This document shows positions 6,604 through 11,430 of a stretch of DNA of 11,430 nt, piece by piece. The stretch comes from Chloracidobacterium sp. UBA3360 (GTDB lineage Bacteria; Acidobacteriota; Blastocatellia; Pyrinomonadales; Pyrinomonadaceae), in NCBI GenBank assembly GCA_002360555.1, contig DEQS01000108.1:1-11430 (forward strand). Reading direction: 5' to 3'. Positions within the stretch are counted from its first letter, which is position 1. Each line of letters begins with the position of its first letter. A program made the position numbers and the translations under genes. The notes beneath the pieces were generated by a model. The model ran no database searches, had not been told where the DNA came from, and worked only from the letters and a program-made list of their open reading frames with translations.

Positions 6604-7926
6604 TTATAACAGCCCGCGTTCCTTAACCTTTAAATAGCTCTCCAGCAATTTCGGTGCGAGCGTCTCGGTTGTTACGTCCAAAGCTAGCCCGCCAAGCGTT
6701 TCGACGAGCCGCAACGCCGATCCGCGCTGATGGATGATCTCTTCGGCGGCGGACTGGGTGAATACTTCTTTGATGTCCTTCGGGGCGTGGCCGACGGCGG
6801 CGTTTAGGTCGCGGTCGCCGATGGTTGCGACAAGCGGCAGATGACGCGGCCGCAGCAGCTTGAGCGAATTTATCAATTCTTTTGAGCTGTCCTTATCGAC
6901 CAGATCGGTGAGGATCACGACGAACGAGCGCTTTTTGGTATTCGACGCTATGAACTGAAACGCCCGTGCGTATGACGGTTCGATCAGCTCGGGTTCGAGG
7001 TCGTGGAGTGATTCGAGTACGGCGTCAATGTGTTCGAGCCCGCGTTTTGGCGGCAGATACTTACGGATGCGGCGGCCAAAAACGACGAGGCCGCAGTTGT
7101 CGCCGGCACGGGCACTTGCCGACATTAGGGCCAGTGACGCATGGATCGCCGTATCAAATTTTGTCTCGTCGCCGATGCGACCGGTCATCAGACGTCCGGC
7201 ATCGATGGCGATCATTACGGTCTGGTCACGTTCGATCTGATATTGGCGGGTCGTCAGTTTGTTACGTCTCGCTGTCGCCGTCCAAGAGATATGCCTCAGC
7301 TCGTCGCCGCGAACATAGTCGCGCATCGATTCAAATTCACGTCCCTCGCCCCGTCTGATGGCACGGCGCTGTATCGCCAAAAACGAACGAGCACCGAGAG
7401 CTTTGAGTTCCATCTCGCGGGCACGCCGCATATTTGGATAGACCTTTACGGTTTGTGGTTCGCCAAGTTGGCTCTGACACCGGACGAGGCCAAGCCGCGA
7501 CAGATGGCGGACGGCAATGCGGCCAAATTTGTACGCTCCGCGTCTGTGCGGCGTGACGTGATAGTAAAATTCGGCGGTCGATTGTGCGGCGACGTTAAAC
7601 TCGGCTTCGCGTGATTCGTTGAGCGTCATCTTGGGCGGATATTCGTCCTTGACGATGACGCGAACGTCTTGCGAACTCGCGTTGTCGATGACGAGACTGA
7701 CCTTTGCCGCATCGCCGATCGCAAAGCGACGGTCAAACTCACGCTTGATGACAAATTCCTCAGGCAGTTTGCGGCTCATGAAAAGATCTACGATCGCGGC
7801 TCCGATAAGCAAAATGTCATAGCCGACCACCGCATATTTCAGCGACGGAAACGTCCACGCCAGCCCAAGCGGTACGAGCCCCGCCGCCAGCAAAATATAG
7901 AACCGTCGTGTAAAGACAAATCGCAT
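6604..7926 (-). CDS. DUF58 domain protein with vWA-like domain
   Basis: A 440-residue membrane-anchored DUF58 protein. Two hydrophobic segments at about 9-25 and 31-50 form an N-terminal hairpin. A beta-rich region follows (70-165), then the DUF58 signature: RGEGREFESMRDYVRGDELR (192-211) followed by HISWTATARR and LTTRQY. After it comes a von Willebrand A-like fold starting MIAIDAGRLM (238-247), where the usual DxSxS metal site reads Asp-Ala-Gly-Arg-Leu, so metal binding may be altered. DUF58 proteins usually partner a MoxR-type AAA+ ATPase and are linked to envelope stress or protein maturation, but no MoxR gene lies within the window. The radical SAM gene follows 50 bases downstream on the same strand and may share the transcript. 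The start has no Shine-Dalgarno; the -10-like box is 11 bases upstream. Confidence 0.9.
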   Translation of the reverse strand: MRFVFTRRFYILLAAGLVPLGLAWTFPSLKYAVVGYDILLIGAAIVDLFMSRKLPEEFVIKREFDRRFAIGDAAKVSLVIDNASSQDVRVIVKDEYPPKMTLNESREAEFNVAAQSTAEFYYHVTPHRRGAYKFGRIAVRHLSRLGLVRCQSQLGEPQTVKVYPNMRRAREMELKALGARSFLAIQRRAIRRGEGREFESMRDYVRGDELRHISWTATARRNKLTTRQYQIERDQTVMIAIDAGRLMTGRIGDETKFDTAIHASLALMSASARAGDNCGLVVFGRRIRKYLPPKRGLEHIDAVLESLHDLEPELIEPSYARAFQFIASNTKKRSFVVILTDLVDKDSSKELINSLKLLRPRHLPLVATIGDRDLNAAVGHAPKDIKEVFTQSAAEEIIHQRGSALRLVETLGGLALDVTTETLAPKLLESYLKVKERGLL

Positions 7927-7937
7927 CAGATGCCGAG

Positions 7938-7946
7938 ATTATATCA
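7938..7946 (-). promoter_or_regulatory. Extended -10 box of the DUF58 gene
   Basis: On the minus strand the sequence reads TGATATAAT, a consensus TATAAT (7943-7938) preceded by TGN, the extended -10 element. No good -35 is seen. It ends 11 bases before the ATG at 7926, so the transcript would start about 5 bases from the start codon and be nearly leaderless. Confidence 0.45.
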
Positions 7947-8005
7947 TCGCCCACGGCAAATTAATTATTTCCGGTAAAAGCAACTAAACGGACGCGCGAT
8001 GGTTC

Positions 8006-8021
8006 AAATAGCTAGCTATTT
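8006..8021. promoter_or_regulatory. Perfect 16-bp palindrome, candidate operator
   Basis: AAATAGCTAGCTATTT is a perfect 16-base palindrome in the 110-base gap between the divergent DUF58 gene and the small secreted protein gene. It ends two bases before the GGAG ribosome binding site (8024-8027). Symmetry and position suit a dimeric repressor site on the secreted-protein promoter; without a loop it is a poorer RNA hairpin. Confidence 0.4.
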
Positions 8022-8036
8022 TTGGAGATGCGAAGC

Positions 8037-8534
8037 GTGAAATTTTTATACACACTTTTGTTTTGCTTTATTTTGTCCGTCGGGGCTTTTGCTCAGGGCG
8101 ATACGGTTCCCGCACCGGGCGTTGAGGAACTGTATCTTGCCAAAGACGACGGCAAAGGCAAGGCGGGCGAACAGGTAGGCGAATTTTCGACCGGCGACAT
8201 CCCGATCTATTGCGTCGTGATGCTCGACACGGCGGCAAAGGTGACCGTTAAGATGAATTTTGTAGCCGTCAGCGTTAGCGGCGTAAAGCCCGACACCAAG
8301 GTCGTGACCGCCAGCTACACAATGAAAGAGGGCCAAAACCGCGTAAATTTTACCGGCACGCCCGAGGGCAAATGGACGCCGGGAAAATACCGCGTCGATA
8401 TATTTATCGACGGCAAGATCACCCGCGACCTCGCATTTGAGATCAAAGGCTCAGGCGGCAACACAGACGCCGTAAAATCATTTGCCCCGACCGATACACC
8501 AAAATCCCCACCGAAACGAACACGCAAACCTTAA
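8037..8534 (+). CDS. Small secreted protein of unknown function
   Basis: With a GTG start at 8037 the product has 165 residues. This start is chosen because GGAG at 8024-8027 lies 9 bases upstream and the protein then begins with a compact signal peptide, MKFLYTLLFCFILSVGAFA, cut before Gln20. The in-frame ATG at 8028 overlaps the space after that Shine-Dalgarno and would add only MRS; a TTG at 8022 is also open. The mature protein (20-140) looks like one all-beta, immunoglobulin-like domain: alternating strands, then GKWTPGKYRVDIFIDGK (111-127) and a final strand LAFEIKG, common in periplasmic or surface beta-sandwiches. The tail (141-165) is Pro/Ser/Thr/Lys-rich and probably disordered. No catalytic motif is recognised. 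A 16-bp palindrome precedes the gene and a strong terminator follows 11 bases after the stop, so it is monocistronic. Confidence 0.8.
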   Translation: MKFLYTLLFCFILSVGAFAQGDTVPAPGVEELYLAKDDGKGKAGEQVGEFSTGDIPIYCVVMLDTAAKVTVKMNFVAVSVSGVKPDTKVVTASYTMKEGQNRVNFTGTPEGKWTPGKYRVDIFIDGKITRDLAFEIKGSGGNTDAVKSFAPTDTPKSPPKRTRKP

Positions 8535-8544
8535 AATCGAAAAA

Positions 8545-8569
8545 GCCCGGAACGTATAAAGTTCCGGGC
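8545..8569. terminator. Bidirectional terminator between convergent genes
   Basis: GCCCGGAAC (8545-8553) and GTTCCGGGC (8561-8569) form a perfect 9-bp GC-rich stem with a 7-base loop. CTTTCTAATTT follows on the plus strand and TTTTTCGATTTT on the minus strand, so it can end both the secreted-protein transcript and the RRM transcript. Confidence 0.88.
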
Positions 8570-8593
8570 CTTTCTAATTTCTGACGTTCAAAA

Positions 8594-8902
8594 CTACCAA
8601 CGTCCGCCGCCGCCGCCGCCGTAGCCGCCGCCCCCGCCGCGTCCGCCGCGGTCTTCGCGGGGTTTGGCTTCGTTGACCTTGATCTCACGACCGGCAAATT
8701 CGGTGCCGTTGAGCTCGGCGATAGCTTTTTCGCCATCTTCCTGGTTAGCCATTTCGACAAAACCAAAACCGCGTGAGCGGCCTGTTTCGCGGTCTTCGAC
8801 TACGGTTGCTGATTCGACAGCACCGATCGACGCAAAAAGCTCTTCGAGGTCATGGCTTCCGGTTTGAAATGAGAGATTACCAACATATAGTTTCATTGAC
8901 AT
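8594..8902 (-). CDS. Glycine-rich RRM RNA-binding protein
   Basis: A 102-residue single-RRM protein of the type found in cyanobacteria (Rbp), Planctomycetes and Acidobacteria. RNP2 is LYVGNL (5-10), RNP1 is RGFGFVEM (44-51), and the fold ends with GREIKVNEAKPR (71-82). The tail (83-102) is an Arg/Gly then Gly-rich run interrupted by one Tyr and ending Arg-Trp; it is encoded by a GCC/CCG simple repeat at about 8600-8650. Such proteins bind single-stranded RNA and in cyanobacteria are cold-induced and help localise or stabilise mRNA; an RNA-chaperone role is the likely inference here. The start at 8902 (MSMKLY) is preferred because AAAGG lies about 12 bases upstream, but the second ATG at 8896 is possible. 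It converges on a shared terminator with the secreted-protein gene. Confidence 0.93.
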   Translation of the reverse strand: MSMKLYVGNLSFQTGSHDLEELFASIGAVESATVVEDRETGRSRGFGFVEMANQEDGEKAIAELNGTEFAGREIKVNEAKPREDRGGRGGGGGYGGGGGGRW

Positions 8903-9176
8903 AATAAATATTTACCTTTTCCCGAAGGGGAAGAATTCAAGCAGGACGTGATCGGGATCTGTTTCGGAAAATCGGTTCTGTGTCCGTCGGGGCCCGCGTC
9001 TCGCTCATAAAATGAGCTGCTTTTAATACCAAATACCAACCGACCCTCGAACCATCCAAAACACCGCCAAAACCTAACGCTAGTCGTGGGCACATCACCG
9101 CTGATGTGCGAGAGCAGGATTAACAGCGTTTATGATGCACCGTTAGACGCGGCGTTGCAAGCCCGAATTAGTAATT
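8903..9176. other. Intergenic region upstream of the RRM gene
   Basis: A 274-base gene-free stretch, long for this compact window. It must hold the RRM promoter and, if transcription begins far upstream, a long leader as known for cold-induced RNA-binding proteins. Visible structures are GCTCAT/ATGAGC (9003-9008, 9012-9017) and an 8-bp perfect hairpin GCACATCA/TGATGTGC (9090-9097, 9102-9109) with a CCGC loop. Neither is followed by a U run on the minus strand, so no clear terminator for the patatin gene is seen. An open frame across 8893-9093 looks like chance. Confidence 0.5.
9072..9157. repeat. Diverged intergenic repeat, copy B, with attC-like ends
   Basis: Its ends match copy A at 4624-4717 (12/13 and 11/11 bases). 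In addition, ACCTAAC (9072-9078) and GTTAGAC (9142-9148) fit the integron attC core consensus RYYYAAC and GTTRRRY, 77 bases apart in total. Inside, GTGCATCA-like and TGATGTGC-like stretches could pair near the ends. No integron integrase or cassette array is present, so attC identity is speculative. Confidence 0.35.
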
Positions 9177-9965
9177 TTACTGTTCTGTATTTATAAGATC
9201 TTTTATCGCGTCGATATGTATTTGTGCGGCTTGCTCGCCGAGGTCGATAAATTCGTCACGTTTGCCGATCTGGTCGGGCCTGAGGTGCGCGATCTGCGGG
9301 ACAATTACCAGGTCGGCGTTTTGGTGCTGATGTAGTGAGGTTGCTCTGATCAGAGCCAGTACTGCCCTAATACCAATCGACAGGCCGTTCGTCGCTGATG
9401 ACTCAAATCGTTCGCCGCAAGTCAGCAAATCGACGGCGATCACGATGTCGGCTCCCATTTCGCGAACAACGTCCACCGGCATCACCATTGTTACTCCGCC
9501 GTCAACGAGCTGACGTCCGCCAGCGTCTTTGACCGGAGCAAAAAGGCCCGGCACCGCACAGCTTGCCCGGATGGCTGTTATCAGATCACCGGTGTCTTTG
9601 AGGATCACCGTTTCGCCCTTGGCGGGATCGTAGGCTACGGCGGCGAACGGGATCGGCATGTCCTCAAATCGAGCAACGGGAAAATGACGCGCTAAAAAAT
9701 CCCCCATCGGGGCGTTTGACAGCATCCCGCCGATCGAGAAAGAGGGCCGCATCATATTGGTAAAGCGGACCTTTTGCGTCATTGCGGCGATCTCATCGAC
9801 CGACATTCCTGCGGCAAAAGCTCCGCCGACGATCGAACCGGCGGATGTGCCGGCGACCATGTCGATGGGTATCTTGTGCTCGGCCAGCACCTTAAGGACG
9901 CCGACGTGGGCAAAGCCGCGTGCGCCGCCGCCGGAAAGTGCAAGGCCGATCTTTTTACGGTCCAT
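9177..9965 (-). CDS. Patatin-like phospholipase family protein (RssA/NTE type)
   Basis: A 262-residue serine hydrolase with a Ser-Asp dyad. The oxyanion loop is GGGARG (12-17), the nucleophile Ser41 lies in GTSAG (39-43), and the catalytic Asp155 lies in DGG (155-157). ASCAVPGLFAPV (134-145), just before it, is also typical. The length and lack of extra domains match the compact bacterial RssA/YchK-like group, predicted to hydrolyse acyl esters of phospholipids or lysophospholipids in the cytoplasm or at the membrane's inner face. No signal peptide or membrane segment is present. The start at 9965 has no Shine-Dalgarno; a TAAAAT box lies 11 bases upstream. It is transcribed away from the subtilase, 49 bases apart, so regulation may be shared. 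Substrate unknown. Confidence 0.92.
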   Translation of the reverse strand: MDRKKIGLALSGGGARGFAHVGVLKVLAEHKIPIDMVAGTSAGSIVGGAFAAGMSVDEIAAMTQKVRFTNMMRPSFSIGGMLSNAPMGDFLARHFPVARFEDMPIPFAAVAYDPAKGETVILKDTGDLITAIRASCAVPGLFAPVKDAGGRQLVDGGVTMVMPVDVVREMGADIVIAVDLLTCGERFESSATNGLSIGIRAVLALIRATSLHQHQNADLVIVPQIAHLRPDQIGKRDEFIDLGEQAAQIHIDAIKDLINTEQ

Positions 9966-9976
9966 AGATGAAATTG

Positions 9977-9982
9977 ATTTTA
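9977..9982 (-). promoter_or_regulatory. Candidate -10 box of the patatin gene
   Basis: TAAAAT on the minus strand ends 11 bases before the patatin ATG, the same distance as the TATAAT of the DUF58 gene. The -35 region is poor (TTCAAG-like at best), so the call rests mainly on position and the missing Shine-Dalgarno. Confidence 0.25.
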
Positions 9983-10014
9983 CCTGTTGTATATGAAAAA
10001 CTTGAAATCCAACG

Positions 10015-11379
10015 ATGACTCCTCAGGAATCAATTTTATCGGGCAGTAAAGCCGCTGTTTCCGATCTCGCGGCGGGCGGTGACGTTTGCCCAGTCTGCGC
10101 GCGTTTGCCCAAGGACGGTTTTGTCGAGCTCGGTTCACTTGCGTCAGATATTCAACGGCTGATCCGCGCAAATGCTCCTGACACGGGCGAGATCAGCGAA
10201 GTGTGCGGACGCTGCGCGAGGCTTTTTGAACGGGCAAAGGATCAGATCATCCAGGACGCCGCCATGCAAAAAGACGGCTCGCATGTGCTTTCGACACCGC
10301 TACGGCTCGATGCCGATGAGCGTTTTACGGGCAAGGGCGTGACGATCGCGTTTCTCGACAGTGGTTTTTATCCGCACGTCGATCTGCAGGGCCGCATTCA
10401 AGCGTATCGCAATATGCTTGATGAAGAGGGCGATACATCATCGCTTTTTGAGCCGGATGTCGCGAGCTGGCACGGGATGATGACCTCGGTCGTCGCCGCG
10501 GGGAATGGTTCGCTGTCCAATGGATTTTATCGCGGCATTGCGCCAGACGCTGATGTCGTGCTCGTAAAACTCGCCGAAACGGGCCGCATCACCGATCAAA
10601 ACATCCAGGACGGACTTGAGTGGGTGCTTGAGAACCGCGAAAAATATGACATTCGCGTAGTCAATATCTCGGCTGGCGGCGATGATGAGCAGAGCTATCT
10701 GCACGACCCTCTGTCGCAAATGGTCGAGGCGTGTTCGGCGGCAGGCATCACGGTCGTGTGTGCCGTCGGCAACGCCGGGCACCTGCCCAATCATCCGGTC
10801 GTGCCGCCCGCGAGTTCGCCGTCGTGTATCGCGGTCGGAGGGCTGGATGACAACAATTCGATCAATCGTGCCCGACGCGGTATGTACCGCTCGTCATACG
10901 GGCCGACGATCGATGGGCTGCAAAAACCCGAGGTGATCGCTTCGTCGATCTGGGTCCCGGCACCGATCTTGCCAAACACACCGACGGCTCAACAGGCCGA
11001 ACTGCTTGATAAACTTGATAAAAGTCTCGATGCGGAATTGCATGCCATTATTAGCGAAAACAAAGGCATCGACCCCGAGCTGGATGCCGCGCTCGACCGT
11101 CCGGTTCACATCATCCGTCAGATCATCACGCTCAAACTCCGCCGTGAAAACGTGATAACCAAACACTACAAATACGTCGACGGCACATCGTTTTCGGCGC
11201 CGATCGTCTCGTCCGTCGCGGCTCAGATGCTCGAGGCAAACCCTGCGCTAACGCCCTCTGACATCAAGCGTATACTCATCTCTACTGCCGAACGTCTGCC
11301 CCACTACGAAGTCGACCGCCAAGGTTGGGGCGTCATCGACCCGCGGCGAGCAGTTGAGATGGCATTGGCTACAACTTAG
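10015..11379 (+). CDS. S8 (subtilisin-like) serine protease with N-terminal double-CxxC module
   Basis: A 454-residue subtilase with the full catalytic set: Asp115 in IAFLDSG, His153 in SWHGMMTSVVAAG, oxyanion Asn253 in CAVGNAGH, and Ser392 in DGTSFSAPIVSSVAAQML. It has no signal peptide and no recognisable I9 propeptide. Instead residues 1-90 carry CPVC (25-28) and CGRC (64-67), which could bind zinc. Between KPEVIAS (304-310) and the catalytic Ser box lie about 80 residues, including a charged, probably helical stretch (326-385); subtilases usually have far fewer here. It is therefore probably a cytoplasmic protease with its own regulatory or recognition module. The chosen ATG lacks a Shine-Dalgarno; an ATG at 9993 is out of frame. 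It is divergent from the patatin gene. The C-terminus is complete (GWGVIDPRRAVEMAL). Confidence 0.92.
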   Translation: MTPQESILSGSKAAVSDLAAGGDVCPVCARLPKDGFVELGSLASDIQRLIRANAPDTGEISEVCGRCARLFERAKDQIIQDAAMQKDGSHVLSTPLRLDADERFTGKGVTIAFLDSGFYPHVDLQGRIQAYRNMLDEEGDTSSLFEPDVASWHGMMTSVVAAGNGSLSNGFYRGIAPDADVVLVKLAETGRITDQNIQDGLEWVLENREKYDIRVVNISAGGDDEQSYLHDPLSQMVEACSAAGITVVCAVGNAGHLPNHPVVPPASSPSCIAVGGLDDNNSINRARRGMYRSSYGPTIDGLQKPEVIASSIWVPAPILPNTPTAQQAELLDKLDKSLDAELHAIISENKGIDPELDAALDRPVHIIRQIITLKLRRENVITKHYKYVDGTSFSAPIVSSVAAQMLEANPALTPSDIKRILISTAERLPHYEVDRQGWGVIDPRRAVEMALATT

Positions 11380-11407
11380 GCTGAAACACAATAAGTTTTA
11401 GAAGTTA

Positions 11408-11430
11408 TTAACCGCAGATAAACGCAGAAA
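11408..11430 (+). repeat. Start of an intergenic CGCAGA-type repeat, cut by the window end
   Basis: TTAACCGCAGATAAACGCA (11408-11426) contains CGCAGA twice with a period of about 10 bases and runs into the window end. It matches TTAACCGCAAAGAAAAGCA at 3567-3585 in 16 of 19 bases. Similar ACCGCAGAT...AACGCAGAT strings occur between genes in many bacterial genomes, which I recall but could not search. Confidence 0.4.

Noticed and set aside
7141..7614. Open frame of 157 codons on the plus strand opposite the DUF58 gene
   Set aside because: Shadow of the DUF58 gene; the opposite strand carries the conserved signature.
8600..8650. GCC/CCG simple repeat as a separate repeat element
   Set aside because: It is the in-frame coding sequence of the Gly-rich tail of the RRM protein.
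8443..8766. Minus-strand 107-codon frame across the terminator and RRM gene
   Set aside because: It runs through a strong bidirectional terminator and overlaps two supported genes; its Ala-rich part is the frame-shifted Gly-rich repeat.
8893..9093. Possible 66-codon gene upstream of the RRM gene
   Set aside because: It overlaps the RRM start by 10 bases, lacks a Shine-Dalgarno and has an unstructured-looking translation; chance open frame more likely.
1..11430. CRISPR array, tRNA, rRNA, insertion sequence or prophage
   Set aside because: No regularly spaced direct repeats, no tRNA or rRNA signatures, no transposase or phage genes seen on either strand.

Overview
The window is a stretch of bacterial chromosome of moderately high GC, densely packed with genes, with no tRNA, rRNA, phage gene, transposase or CRISPR array. 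The mix of genes suggests a Gram-negative, probably Acidobacteriota of the Blastocatellia/Pyrinomonadaceae kind: a zinc-ribbon membrane protein with a VTERTTNLL tail, a SpoIIM-family membrane protein, DUF58, a glycine-rich bacterial RRM protein, an Omp25/31-like outer membrane barrel and a B12-type radical SAM protein. This assignment is inferred from gene families; no ribosomal marker is present.

Layout. (1) Positions 7-1469, plus strand: zinc-ribbon two-helix membrane protein, then a SpoIIM-family multi-pass protein, 14 bases apart and probably one operon. (2) Positions 1478-7926, all minus strand. In transcription order these are a DUF58 protein (7926-6604), a B12-binding-type radical SAM protein (6553-4805), an outer membrane beta-barrel protein (4554-3646) with its own terminator, and then a two-gene unit. 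The unit is a protein fusing a Cys/His hydrolase-like N-terminal domain to an SAM methyltransferase (3540-2230), coupled by a TAATG overlap to a divergent glutamate-racemase-like protein (2230-1478). (3) Positions 8037-8534, plus: small secreted protein, ending convergently on a shared terminator with (4) a glycine-rich RRM RNA-binding protein (8902-8594, minus). (5) A divergent pair: a patatin-like hydrolase (9965-9177, minus) and a cytoplasmic subtilisin-like protease with an N-terminal double-CxxC module (10015-11379, plus).

The most unusual parts are the coupled methyltransferase-fusion/racemase-like pair, where both proteins depart from textbook relatives, and the subtilase, which has a putative metal-binding N-terminus instead of a signal peptide and propeptide and carries a helical insert before the catalytic serine.

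Non-coding signals include three clear hairpin terminators, one of them on the strand opposite to both flanking genes. There is also a 10-bp inverted repeat just before the Shine-Dalgarno of the outer membrane protein, a perfect 16-bp palindrome just before the Shine-Dalgarno of the small secreted protein, and TAnnnT-type -10 boxes only 8-11 bases from start codons that lack Shine-Dalgarno sequences. Two small families of diverged intergenic repeats are visible, one of which has attC-like ends. No gene-free stretch exceeds 300 bases; the two longest (4555-4804 and 8903-9176) are described.
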